DNA from: Cymbidium sinense
Lineage: Eukaryota > Streptophyta > Magnoliopsida > Asparagales > Orchidaceae
Assembly (NCBI GenBank): GCA_021442155.1
Contig: CM038215.1
Span: 273,957,014 to 274,021,013 of the forward strand
Reading direction: 5' to 3'
Length of the DNA stretch: 64,000 bases
The notes under the pieces were generated by a model. That model was not told the origin of the DNA, made no database searches, and saw only the letters and a list, made by a program, of their open reading frames with translations. The translations under genes and the position numbers were made by a program. Shown here piece after piece: positions 36,601 to 49,330 of this stretch (its first letter is position 1; each line of letters opens with the position of its first letter).

Positions 36601-39600
36601 CCCTTAGATCATGGACGGTCCCCATTGATCCTCAGGGAAGAACATGGAGAATCTTGGCTATCCATGCGCGGGTTTTGGATGGATGGCCTAGACTAACTAC
36701 ACATTTTAGAAATGATTTATCCCTTTAGAAACTGCGGGATGATCCATGGCTGTTCGATCCTTGATCGAGCGGCGATCTCATCACCACATACCGCCTTTGT
36801 GATGCGACACTTAAGTGGATAGCTCACAGCATGATGCATGACAAGTGCGTTGACCGTCACCGCTGCATGTCACGCTGTGAGCTAAGGGGATTAGTTAGGG
36901 ATTTAATTAATTCAAATTAATTTTCTAACCTTCCAAAAATTCATATCTCCCTCAATAAAATTCAAAAAAATATAAGGTAAATTTCAATGGAAAGATAATT
37001 CAACCTAGAATATTTTTAAAATAATTTCAATGAATTTTGAATTATACTTTTCTCTAATTTTAGGTTTTAATGGAAATTTATTTTGCTAATTACTTCTTAA
37101 TTAATCCTGATTAATCCTAAACTTCTTGGGTATGTTTTTGGGGACGACCTCTTCCTCCCCCAATTTTCTTGTGATTTATTTAAGGCTTAATTGGGGAAAT
37201 TACAGATGTGTTTCCTAATTACTCGCTTAATGTAATTAAGGATAATTAAGGTTTGGATTAGTGCTTTAATCCCCAGTTGATTAAGGGTAGATCCAATGAA
37301 TAGGAGGCTTAGGAAAATTTTGTGGAATTTCCCTAAGCTATTCCATAAATCCCTTTTCTTTCTTTAATTCTCTCCTAATTAAGGATTAATTCATTAATTA
37401 TTCTCTTAATTAATTTCTAAAAATTCTAAAAACTTCCATAACTTAATTAATCTACCTTGGGTAGATGCTTAGGTGTTTAAGGGCCTAAGTTCAATTAAGA
37501 AAATCAAAGCCCAATTCATATGTGTGAAGGGGTATTTTGAAATTACTTAAGTTAAACCCCTTATCATAATTAATCATTAATCATGAGCCAAATTGCATTA
37601 GGCCCTTTTCTTCCTAGATGCATTGCAAGTTTAAATTCCTTGTGAGTTTTATGTCATCTCATTGGCTCATAATTACTTGGTTAACTATCTAAGGTGGTGT
37701 AGGGTTAATTAACTTACTTAATTCATACCTTAACCTAATTAAAATATAAAATGAATCTAATCATCTAAAATTAAAAAAAAAAAATATCAAACATATGTGG
37801 GAATGGGTTAGGAACAACAAACTCTACTAACATTTTTAAAATTAAATCAAACTCAAGACCAAATAAAAATCACATTGAATAAACTTTGATTTATTTTAAG
37901 CTTTCTTATTTCATAAGATTGTCTTTAGGATTTAATTAAAGTGAATGTTTTTACATGATTTCATTGCTTTAGTTCTTTCCCCAACATGCTAAATGTGTAT
38001 GTCATATAGTTTCATGCATTCATATTTTTCAAAATCAAATGCAAAATGAAATTGTTTACGTTATGTCAAAATTGCATGTGTTGGCTAAAGTAATAATATG
38101 AATGGCTATTATCACTACTAAATTCAAATTATTTTTAAAATATATGAATTAATCATCAAATCTGAAAGTGTGTTACTTATATTTTAATTATAAGTATGCA
38201 GGTGAGTAAGATATAGAGATGTGCTTAGTGTAGGTCTTCCTTCTCTTTTTTTTAGTATAGTTTTGAATAGGATTTGGTAAAATGTATGGTTCATTCCTAT
38301 ACTAATACTTAATAAGGGTTACCTATCCTTGCACATATAAATTGCATAAACAAAATGAATCAACTAATACAAAATTTTGCATTCTTTCTTTTCCATTCAT
38401 TTCTTTTATACACATGTTTGTATTTAAGGAAAGTGGTATATTAGTCTAGATAACCCTGAGGTTGGGAGGCTTTAAGTAGCCTTAAGTAGGTCTTGTACCT
38501 TACACCTCTGGTTAATAATGGCACTATACTCACTTATGCCTTTGTTACTTTCATGTGTGCATGCAAAAATTGGATAAGAAACCCTTTTCTACTTAACGAA
38601 AATCATGCATCTTAAACTTCCAAATTTCCTTAAGTGAATTGCTTAGCATACATCATAAAGTGTGTTAAACATTCTCATTTGTGTGTATAGATATGCTTAG
38701 GACTCATTCATATGCATGTTATACATGTTGGGAAAGAAATGAAGTGATGTATGTTTTGTGAATTTGGTTCATTTTATTTAATCTTAAAATGCCTTTCTTT
38801 TTGAATAGGTTTGTTTAGAGTTCATCTAAACATAGGATTAATTAAAAGACTTAGTCAAAACATTCACTAAAAAAACTAAAATGTGAATGTACATTAGAAA
38901 TTACTTAGGATAGGGAAGGAAAGAGAAGTTCTCTTCTCTTTCCCTCTCTTCATAACTTAGTAATTAATTATGTGATTTATTTGAACCTAAACAAAACATG
39001 GAATAAAATCAATCCAAATATATTAAACAACTTAAATTAAACCCTCCTGTAAGTTGAACATGCTTCACACTTAAAAAATTCTAACTTAAAGCCATATCTT
39101 AGCATACCACACAAACCTTCAAAGCACACACATTAGCCTAAGTGAGCACTTCTAGCTTTAGGTTAGGGTTGTGCATGATTTGATATTTGTTTTGTTTTGT
39201 AATATATGTTTTAGAATGGATGTTAGGATGTATGCGTGTATAATGAATGGTAGGGCAATCTTAGTCTAACCACTATTTTCTGCAGGGGATTGTGCTTAAG
39301 GGGTGCTATCATAAATAAAGATATAAAAATGCTTTTGCTTGCAGGTGCTTATACCCCTAAGCATAATCCAATAGGCCAGGTGGACTTAGTCACCCAGGTG
39401 TGGGGTGATAAGTCCAATATACATGCTTGTGATTTGTGTGGTTTGTTTTAGCTATTCTCTATTTTGTAGGTGTTAGTTAGATTTCCATTTTTTTCCTTTT
39501 CATGTAAATTTGTGCAATTAGGATTTTGGAATGATTGTTATGGGGATTAGGATGAACATTGGTCATAAGATCCAATCTTATACACCATGTGAAGCTTTTG

Positions 39601-41301
39601 GAGCATCCACCTTCCAACCATTCAAAAGAAGGAACTAAAGAAGAAAGAAGAAAAGAAGAAGAAAAAAGAAAATAAGAATGAGTAATGAAGCTTAAAGACC
39701 CCCATAACAATGATTTTCTTGCTTAATTGTAATTCAATTCATTTGTAATCCTGGTTGCATAAGGGTAGAGTTTAGCTACCCAATTTGTTTTTCGAGTTTG
39801 TGCGGTGGTACCCAACCACAATGGCCTCTTATTCTTTTGCGATTAGCTTTATAAATTGATTGGTGATTTGTTTAACTTTTGCATTAAGTGCATCTTTTAC
39901 TAATTTCTTCCTTACTTTATGTATGGCCTAGATGTGGATTAGGCTCTTAGGGAAAAATAAATCTTTTACCAAATCTAACAACTCAAAATTAAAAATGAAG
40001 AACTCATAACCTCACCTAAAGCTTAGGTTTAAAATCAAGATAAAAGAATTAGCAACCCCTTAACTGGATGAGTATTTCTTTTAAAATATTATGCACAAAT
40101 GCATCTTATTTCACTCTTGATTGGAGGCTTCCACCTTTTCCAGAGAAACATGGCTTGACCTTTAAGAGCCATGGTGGAAACCTCCTCCTCTCTTATCGAT
40201 TTTGGCCAATACTTTTATTTCTCATGCATTAGGCATATGAATCCTATTAGCATGAGTCAAAATAATTGTTCAAAAATAAAAATAAAATAAAAAATATGAA
40301 TTACATTAGATTTAGGTCATTTGAAGCATGTCCTTACATGATCTAGTCTCATTAGGGATTGAATTTAAGAACTTAGTCTTTTTCTAAATAAATAACAACC
40401 TAACTTATCTTGCATATGCATAAGACTTGCCTACATGTATTTAGAATCATAGGAGTAGTTAGTTGGAGGCCACCCTAGGAAGTTGTTAGTCCAAGCAGTC
40501 AGGTGGTTTGTCCTCTCTTATGGAGGCAAACCAAATACTCAATTTCCCCTTAGATTTAGGTTGTGCTTTTGGCCCTCATGAAAGCTCCTTAGATTTAGGT
40601 TCTGAGGTTGGTTCTAGCCTTTGTGGGCCATAAAAATAATTCCTCACCTCTGAGGCATTTTCATTAATCTTGTGTTATAGAATCATAACTCTTAAATTTG
40701 TAATGACAAATGCAACTTAAATATATTAAATCAATTTCAAAAAATATAAAGCCCAAAAATATGATGGTTTGAGATTGCTCGCTGGGTTTCCTTGCATGGT
40801 GTGCATCTCCTACTTATCTTCCTTTTGGCTTGAATAATAACTCCCTCTCTTTGATCAATCCCATTTGATCTTCAAAAATGAACTAATCGATTTATAGTCC
40901 TTTACTATTGAAATCTTTGAAGACAATGATCATTTACCTTAATCGAGAGGTTTCCTAAGGAATCCCATTCCTTAGATGTAATTAACTATGGGGCTTTCAG
41001 AGGAACTTAATGAACCCGATTTAAAATAAATTGCTTTACTTTTCCATGTAAAGTAGGGGAAGAATCTCTGGTACATATGCAGACCCATCGTCCTTAGGAG
41101 TCCTTATTGAGGTGATTAGGTCCATTAAAGGGTAGTGACTTCTATCTCCCGAGATAGTACATTATTCCTTGGTGACGTACTTGATCACCTATATAAGCAC
41201 ATCTGTAGATCTGTGTGGCATCCTAAAAAGATGAATTTTTATATTCTTGCCTTTTTCATCACATATTTTAAGGCAACCATATAGAAATTTTTCTACCAAC
41301 A
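33643..41301 (+). mobile_element. X 3' LTR (7.7 kb)
   Basis: Starts TGTTGACCTCATTTTTAG and ends TTTTTCTACCAACA, like the 5' LTR but 2.6 kb longer because it keeps the segment 37484-39765 deleted from the 5' LTR. The W-box-type cluster lies at 34720-35620, AT-rich TTAATTAA stretches at 36900-37460, and the conserved 3' third from 39763. Divergence from the 5' LTR is large with many indels, implying an old insertion. Small frames such as 39477-39710 lack any recognisable product. Confidence 0.85.
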
Positions 41302-44300
41302 GCCGTATGGCCCGTAGAGAAAGTGCCTCTGCTGCCAGCTAACTCAACCGAAAGATGTGACAACTTAAATAACCAATCCCATTACACCACATGGAAATCA
41401 CACCATGTCAGCCACCATGACACTTGATGGGATTAGGAGTTTAATTAGGCTTAATCAATCCAATTTTATTGGTGAAACTTCCCAAATTCATAACTAATTG
41501 TAGAAAAATCCAAAAATATAAATAAATACACATTTTAATGGTAATTCAGGAGAATAATAAAAAAATAAAAACAATTAATTTTGAATCATGATTTTGACTA
41601 AATTTGGGTTTTATTAGAAATGTAATTAAGCTAATTACTCTCTAATTACTCTATCAATTAATTTCAAACTTTCTGAGATTGATTAGTGGGTTGACCTCTG
41701 CCTCCCATAATTTTATTAGAATTTATTGCATGATTAGTTAGGGGAATTGCTTATTTCATTCTTAATCCCTCTCTTAATTAATTAAATGATTAATTATCAT
41801 GTTAAACAATAATGAATCCATTAATTAAGTTGGTTGATCATTATAAAATAGTGAATTGACATAGGGAATGAGATTATTACCTCTTTTCTAATCTTTTCCC
41901 CTAAGTTTATTTCATTTGGAAAACACTTAATCAATTTGCAACTAATTAATGGATTAATCACTTCATTAAATAGTTTAATTAATCAAACTCAAAACCAAAT
42001 CATTCCAAAACTCAATCATTCAATTCTTAGTAGATTCTTATGTGTTCAATAACCTAAGAGAATTCCAAAGGAAATTATAATCAAACTACATGTGTAGGAG
42101 GGTTATAAAAGTACTTAATCAAACCCTTTAGCTTAATTAACCAATAATTATGAGCCAATTGCATTAGGCCCCTTCATTTCCTAGGTGCATTGCTAATTTA
42201 ATTTTCATGTGGTTGCATATCATATGTTGGCTCATAATTACTTGTATAATTATGTTAAAGTGGTATAGGTAAGGGGTAATTAATAGATTTAATTCATACC
42301 TTAACCTAATCAAAACATAAAATCAACCTAGCTATTCTAAATTAAACCAAACTAATTCATACATAGGGGAATGGGTTAGGACTATCAAACCTTTCTCATA
42401 TTTTCTAAGTCAAATCAAATTCAAAGATTAAAATCTCATTAATGAATTTTGATTCATTTTAAATGATCTTATTTTATATGATTGTCCTTAGGAATTAATT
42501 AGGACAAATGAAGTCATGTGCTTTAATTCCTTTATTTCTTTCCAATCATGCTAAATATAATTTGCCATATGAAATCATGCATTCATTTCATTTAAAAAAA
42601 TTAATTAAGTAAAATTTTTTGATTTCTTATTGTCAAATTGCATGTGTTGGCTAAAATTAAGAATATGAATGGCTATTATCACTTTTAAACCGACAATTAC
42701 TTTTTTAAAAACTTATAAATCAAAGATTATAAATGAAGTGATGCTAGTTATAAATATTTATAAGCTTTCATGTGGTGATAGCTTAAGATGTGTATTATGT
42801 AGTTCTCTTTCCTTCTCTTAACATGGATTCACATAGGATTTGCAAGTGTATAGTTCATTTGAAAAGAACACAACACTTTCCTAAATCTATTCCTATGCAT
42901 CTCTATATTAAGACTTAGGAAGGACCTTCATAGCACACATGCAAATCATACAACAAAATCAAACATAATCTGTTGCATGACTCCTTATCCATTTGGTTCT
43001 TTTTGTACATCTATATGTATCTAAGAAAAGTGGTATATTACCGGACATCCTGTATCGTGATGCTTTAAGTAGCCCTCAGTAGTTCTTGTAACTTACGCCC
43101 CTGGTGTAGAAAATAATGGTGTCATACTGACTTATAACTTTTATACATACGAATGTGCATTTAGCTAATGGATGAAAAATCCCTCTTTTCTACATAATAA
43201 AGACATGCATTAATGATCCAATTAACAAATGGAATATCTAAATTTTCAAATCACATCTCTTTGCATTCATCATCAAAGTGTGATAAGATTTACATTGCAT
43301 GTATAGGTATGCTTAGGATTATTCATATGCATGGTATACATGGTGGAAAGAAATGAATGGGTGTGTGTTATGTGATAGTAATCCACCGTAACTAATCCTA
43401 AGATTCCTTTCTTATTGAATAGGGTTATTTAGAGTGAATTTAAACTTAGGGTTAATTAAAACATATAATAAACCATTCACTAAAGGAAATTCATTAATAA
43501 ATTTAGCTTAGAAATCACTTAAGGTAGGGATAAAAGAGATACTCTCCCTCTCTTTCTTCTCTTTATAACACTTAGTTGCTATGTGTAGGTTACATGAAAT
43601 AAGAGAAAATAGTAAATAAAATTCCCCGAATCAACTAAACTACTTAAAGAGAAATAAACCCTTTTATAAATTAAACCTCTTGCACTTAGTAAATCATAAC
43701 TCTAAAACCTAGCTAAGACATACCACACAAGATCTAACACATGCACAATAGACTAAGTCACCATTTATAGCTTTAAGTTAGGGCAGTGCATGGTTTGATG
43801 AATGTTTAGTTTTATGGTGTATTATTTTAGATGTTAGGGTGTATGTGCATACTGGATGTTAGCCCAATATTAGCCTAATCATACTTACTGAGGGGTTTGT
43901 GCTTAAGGGCACCTGTAATAAAAATATAAATGCTTTTTTTGCTGTACAAGTTGCTTATACCCTAAGCATAACCCAAATTAGGATAGGCGGGCTTGGTTAC
44001 CCATGTGTTGGGTACTAAGTCCAAATTATTCCTATAACTACTTGGGTTGTATGGTGTGTTTAGCTAACATTTATTTTGTAGGTGTAGCTAGATTTACTTT
44101 CCTTCATTTTAATGTAATTTTGCATTAGGATTAGGATAAGTGTTGTGGAAACTATGGTGAACATTGGTTATAAGACCATGTCTTATATACCATGTGAGGC
44201 CTTAGAGCAAACTACATCCCAATTCAAACCAAAAGAAATAGAGAAATGGAGCAAACAAAGATGAAGGAATGAAGGACAAGGAGTGTAGAATGGAGGATGA

Positions 44301-45835
44301 AAAATGAAGACCCCCATAACACTTGTAACTTCATAATTGTAATTTATTCTTTCATTATACCTAAGGGTAGAGCTCGGCTACCCACATTTCTTTTCGGGTT
44401 GTGCGGTGGAACTCGACCACATCAGCCTCTTATTATTTTGAGCTAATTTTATAAATTGATTGATGTTATGTTTATGATTGTTTAATTAGGATGGCATGAT
44501 TTTCCTAGTTTTTTAATTTTTTGATGAGTGTTGAAAGGCCTAGATGCAATTAGGCTCTTAAAAATAAATAAATTTTCTATCCAATTAATCAATTCAAAAT
44601 TAAACTAAATAATTCATAACCTCACCTAAAGCCTAGGACATAAATCAAGATAATAAAAGATTTAACAACCCCTTTAGTCGGATGTTGTATGTCTCATATC
44701 ATGCATAAATCATATTGTCTCACTCTTGCAAATGGAGGGCTTCCACCTTTTCCAATGAAAATGGCTTGACCTTTGAGAGCCATGGTGGAAACACACCTCC
44801 TTCTTTTTTATTTTGGCCCATAACTGATCTTCTCATGCATTAGGCATATAAAATCCCATAACCCGTGTCAAATAAAAATGTCCAAAAATGAAAATAAAAC
44901 TTGACAAAATTTGCATTAGATTTAGGTCATTATTCATGCCCTTCATGATCTAGTCTCTTAGGGAGTGAGTTTAAGGACTTAGTTTCTCTTCTAAATAAAT
45001 AATAGCCTAACCATCTTGCAAAGCTTATGACTTGCCTACATGTAATTAAAATCATAGGAGGAGTTAGTTGGCATTCACCACAAGTGGTTGTAGGTCTAAC
45101 AGTCGGGCGATTTATCCTCTCTTGTGGAGGTTAACCAGACGCCCATTTTTTTGCTTAGATTTAGGTCATGCTTTTGGCTTATGCTGAAGCTCCCTATGTT
45201 TAGGATCTAGGGTTGTTGTTTCCCTTTGGAGCTACAAGCATAAATCCTCACCTCTTAAGAATTTCTATAATCATATATTATGGAATTATAAGTCTTAGAT
45301 TTCTAATAAAAATTTGACTTAAACATATAATTCACCTCAATTTAAAAAATATAAAGCCCAACCATATGATAGTTTGGGATGCTCACTAAGTTTTCTAGTA
45401 TCATGAGCATCCCCTACTCTTCTCCCTTTGGTTTTGATAATAACTCTCTCCTTTTTGATCAATCCCAATTAATTTTCTAAAACTAACCAATTGATTGATA
45501 GTCTTATCTTTGAAATCTTTGGAGACAATAATCATTTACCTTAATCGAGAGTATTCCTAAGGAACCTCATTCCTTAGGATGTAATTAACTATGGGGTCTT
45601 GCCTCGGTAGAGAACTTAATCAACCTGGTTTAAAATAAACCCTACTTTACTTTTCCATGTAAAGTAGGGGTAAGATCTATGGTATATTTAAAGACCCATT
45701 GGCCTTAGGAGTCCTTATTAGGTGATTTGCTCCATTGTAAGATGGTGACTTCTATTTCTTGAGATAGTACATCATTCCTCAATGTCATACCCGATCACTT
45801 CAATAAGTACCCCCTAAGATCTACGTGGTGTCCCT
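41302..45835 (+). mobile_element. Third X-family LTR, truncated at both ends
   Basis: Begins abruptly after the 3' LTR of X with GCCGTATGGCCCGTAGAGAA, which aligns with about 17120 of the 5' LTR, and runs in the same orientation through the TTAATTAA part (41440-42330), the GGGTAG hairpin (44365), the TTCCACC/GGTGGAA inverted repeat near 44750-44790, and CCTAAGGAA/TTCCTTAGG (45556-45578). It stops near GTGGTGTCCC at 45835, about 100 bases short of the LTR end. The back-to-back LTRs indicate recombination among family members, not a single insertion. Confidence 0.75.
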
Positions 45836-45868
45836 TATCTATGAAAAATAAACACCACAGTCTAATTA
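45836..45868. other. Filler DNA at the inversion breakpoint
   Basis: About 33 bases (TTATCTATGAAAAATAAACA and onward) that match neither the LTR on the left nor the inverted LTR piece on the right. Short filler is typical of end-joining at a breakpoint (inference). The exact limits depend on an alignment I could not run. Confidence 0.4.
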
Positions 45869-47019
45869 CCAAGTTGACTTGGTTTGACCCAATTTATGAT
45901 AATTAATCAACCTAGGGTGATCAGCAATCATGATGGGAGATTTTGATGGGCTTGGTTCAATCCAATTTGGGTAGGATTATAACTTGGCTCAAATAGGTTA
46001 AATTGGCCACTTTGGGTCAAGTGGACTAATTGGGTTTAGTTGGATTGATTTTGGGTTGAGTTTGATTTAGTTGATTTATATATGGATTTTGGATTGATAT
46101 ATATATTCAATTGCAATTGGCTTGGGTTCAAATGGGTTTTGATTCATTTGAATATTTCATGTGGGAAGGGTTAACTTGGGTTTGACTTAGGTTAATTTTG
46201 GTTTGGCTTGATGATTGTAGATTTCATTTATATTTGTGAATATGATAGAAGATATGATTGATTCCTAAGAAAATCAATTGAATTTGGGTTTTGGAATGAA
46301 GGAATTTGGCTAAGTCCATGGAGTTGGGTCATGTGGCAAATGTTTGAATTTTGATTTATTTTGATTTAGTTTTAATGATTTAAATGTAGATTTCATTTAA
46401 ATTTTTGAACATGATTGAAAATATGATTGATTTATGAGAAAATCAATTGAGTTTGACTTGATTTGGATTAAGATCTGGCTAAGTCCATGGGATAGGTCAT
46501 ATGTCTTAGGAAGGGTTTTAATTTAATTTGATTTAGTTTGATTTAGTTTTGATCATTTGAATGTAGATTTGATTTATATTTAGGAAGATGATTGAAGATA
46601 TAAATTAATTATGAGAGAATCAATTGATTTTTGATTGATTTGGATTAATATTTAGCTAAGTCCATAGGATAGGTCATATGGATTACGAAGGGTTCCAAGT
46701 TTGGATTTGATCATGGGCTTCAATCATTTGGTTTTGGAATTTGGGTTTGGATTTGGATTTAAATTTGATGTTTGAATTGAACTTGAGGTTTTGTTTTAGA
46801 TGGTGAACATGGATTGGATTTGGGTTGTAGGGTAGGTGGATTATCCTAATCCCTAAGGCATAACCTAATCCTATGGCTAACCCTTCTAAGTCTTTAGGCT
46901 TAGGTTAAGTGTTTACCTAATTGTTAAAGTGTCTTATCACTAGGGAAGTCTTAGTGTCTAGAAGACTCCTAAATATAAGATGGGAAGATTAAGTCCGCAC
47001 TCCAAAAGTGAGGTCAATA
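45869..47019 (-). mobile_element. Inverted 5' end of an X-family LTR (right arm)
   Basis: Reverse complement of the first 1.1 kb of the X LTR. Its outer end at 47019 reads, on the minus strand, TATTGACCTCACTTTTGG, and matches 14304-15440 of the left arm, with the Asn/Thr-neutral word order (AAATTGG, TTGACC, CAAATC) conserved. It cuts the Y protease at the same base as in the left arm: GGCCTTAGGCTCCATAGTGT follows directly. This shared junction is the best evidence that the two arms are duplicates. Confidence 0.85.
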
Positions 47020-47040
47020 GGCCTTAGGCTCCATAGTGTT

Positions 47041-47679
47041 GCTTAGACGTTCTTTCTAGGAGTATCATCCTCAAGTCAAGAAGTTGATGTAGAACTTGAG
47101 GATGATTCATATAAATATTTAATAGAATAACTTTCTGATTGGTACTTGCTTTGTGTTTATAATTTAGCAAAGTAAGGGTTCATCCCACATACTTGGTCAA
47201 AGCATAGATCAGATTACGTCAAAAAAGATAAACAAATGCAAAAGAACTCAATCAAGATCGGGACAAGGATTCTGTATAGTGGGTCTAGTTGATGATGACA
47301 ATTACTGCATTTGGAATCTGATAGGTTCTTTTCAAATCACATTATCTCATATGAGGAGATGTGCTTAGAAACTTCAGATGACCCAGATGATTTTGAAGTG
47401 AAAGATGTACTACTAGAGTTCAATAAAGAGATCAAGTCAACCATCGACGAGCTCAAGAAAATCAACTTAGGAACTGAAGAAGATCCACGCTCGACATACA
47501 TCAGTTCTTTATTGAATGAAATTGAAACCAATGACTTAGTTAGGCTATTGACTAAGTTTAAAGAATGCTTTGCATGGAGTTATGTAGAGATGTCTGGATT
47601 GACTCCTGACATAGGAGTCCATAAACTAGCAATACAGCCTACTGCTAACCCTATCAAGCAAGCTCCTAGATGCATATGA
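47041..47679 (+). pseudogene. Y (right) protease-RT linker and RT start
   Basis: From 47065 the words SSSQEVDVELEDDSYKYLIE appear, directly after the protease stub, so about 0.8 kb retained in the left arm is deleted. The frame 47311-47679 is open for 122 codons: ISYEEMCLETSDDPDDFEVK, LEFNKEIKSTIDELKK, LLTKFKECFAWSYVEMSGLT, VHKLAIQPTANPIKQAPR, which leads into RT. The acidic linker is shared with X and the left copy. Confidence 0.8.
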
Positions 47680-48599
47680 TTAGACATAGAACAATAGGTC
47701 ATTTATGAAGTTAAGAAATTGATCGATGATGGCTTTCCGTGAAGAATAATACCACGTTAGCCAAGATCATCCAAGTTAAGAAAAGAATGGCCAAATTCAC
47801 ATATGCATTCATTTTAGGATTTTAAGGCATGTCCAAAAGATGAATTTACATTATACCTCATGGAGTAGGATGGTGGACATAAGAAATATGTCAAGAATAT
47901 ATTGCTATAAGGTCATGCCTTTAGCCTTTAAAGATCTTGCTACTTATGCATATGACTCGAATCATCGATGAACTCATTCATCATCAAGTTGAGTGCTATG
48001 TCGATGATCTTGTTATCAAAAGTAGAAATAAGGAATACCATCTCTTTGACTTGAGAATATTTTTTGAACAGTTAAGGCAATTTAACCTCAAAATGAACCT
48101 CCTAAAGCGTGCATTCTGAGTAGCTTCAAAGAAATTCCTTAGGTTTGTTGTTTGACATTAGGGAATCGAAATCAATCTGGAGACGATCAAGGCGATATTA
48201 AAATTTCCACCCTCTAAAAGTTTAACTCAACTCAGATCATTACAAGGGCGGTTGGCATATCTAAGATGCTTTATATCCAACATATCAGAAAGATGTCAAC
48301 CATTATCAGCAGTTATCAAAAAGGATGCCAAGGTCAAGTTGGATGATAACTGTGAGAATACCTTCAAAGATATTAAGCATTACCTAATGACATCACCAGT
48401 TCTAGCAGCCCCTATCCTGAGCAAGCCGCTCATACTTTACACTATTGCGTTAGATGATTCCCTAGGTGTTTTGTTGGTCCAAGCTAATATTAAAGAGAAG
48501 AAAAACACACTCTACTACCTCAACTATTGCCTAATATTTATTGAGGCTAATTATCCATCCATTGAGAAGCATTTCCTAGCTTTAATCTTCATATCCTAA
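47680..48599 (+). pseudogene. Y (right) reverse transcriptase and RNase H, decayed
   Basis: The first RT motifs are badly broken between 47700 and 47930. The palm then reads MTRIIDELIHHQVECYVDDL with YVDD at 47997-48008, followed by LRIFFEQLRQFNLKMNLL. After two stops it continues at 48252 with the RT connection (LAYLRCFISNISERCQPLS, KKDAKVKLDDNCENTFKDIK) and RNase H (PLILYTIALDDSLGVLLVQ, KEKKNTLYYLNYCL, NYPSIEKHFLALIFIS). This copy keeps the YxDD region missing in the left arm. Confidence 0.85.
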
Positions 48600-49330
48600 A
48601 AGTTATAACACTACATGCTTTCTTATAAGGTGAACTTAATCTCTAGGATCAATCAACTATAGTATCTCATGACACGACCGACGGTATCCAGACGGTTGGC
48701 ACGATGGTCCATGATCCTCTCATAGTTTGACATTACCTTGATACCCCTCTGTGTGGTGAAAGGATAAGTGCTAACAGATTTCTTAGCAACGCACCCACTT
48801 CCTGCTGACTCTCTGCTTAGCGATGATATCCCCGATGAAGAAATCATGAACTTAGGTGATACTAGCATTCACCGCTGAGAGATGTACTTTGTTGGTGCAG
48901 CTTCTTCTTAAAGAGGAGAAGAACCATAATCTACTATTCCAGGAAAGGTAGGAATAAGAATAGTTCTCTTAACTCTAGACCATGAAGTGATGAGATTCTC
49001 ATATCATCTGCCCAATCCTTGCACCAACAATGAAGCCAAATATGAGGCTCTGATTGTCAGTCTAAAGTTAGCCATTACTTTAAGCATCTAGAACAGTAAC
49101 ATCTTCAAGGATCCTTAGCTATTTATCAATCAAATTACTAGGTCCTAAAGGTTATAAAGCCCAAGCTCAATATTTACCATAAGTACAAAATGGAGTTATT
49201 GGTCCAAATCCTAGAGGTTGCCATTTATAAGATTCCTCGAGGAGAGAACACTGTAGCATATGCTTTAGCCAAAATAGACAAGTTTTATCACTTATTGATA
49301 TTGTACTCATCAAAAACTACTCTCTTGAAG
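48600..49330 (+). pseudogene. Y (right) aRH domain, decayed
   Basis: Tether words (LVRTDFLATHPLPADSLLSDDIPDE-like, in shifted frames) cover 48690-48850, then MYFVGAASS where the catalytic Asp of YFDG is Val, IVLLTLDHEVMRFSYHL, and NPCTNNEAKYEALIVSLKLA. As in the left copy, the catalytic Glu of AEY is Lys. IFKDP replaces the GDSQ region. Several stops. Out-of-frame opens such as 48653-48868 on the minus strand are shadows. Confidence 0.8.

Larger units (their letters stand above)
14304..41301 (+). mobile_element. Element X: ~27 kb Tat/Ogre-type Ty3/gypsy retrotransposon
   Basis: Two LTRs begin TGTTGACCTCA and end CTACCAACA (TGTTG/CAACA ends), enclosing PBS, gag, protease, RT, RNase H, aRH, integrase and a repeated 3' noncoding region in this order. 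Length, multi-kilobase LTRs, a tRNA-Arg-type PBS and the aRH domain fit Ogre/Tat giants (established knowledge). It is nested in element Y with a clean left junction (AGGCC then TGTTG). The right flank (GCCGT) is not a duplicate of AGGCC and is another LTR, so the right border has been rearranged. Coding regions have many TAG/TAA stops, so the element is non-autonomous and old. Confidence 0.85.

Noticed and set aside
39477..39710. 77-codon minus-strand frame within the 3' LTR
   Set aside because: Runs across an A/G-rich GAAGAA tract; it is absent from the 5' LTR because of the deletion and disrupted in the third LTR near 44080-44300.
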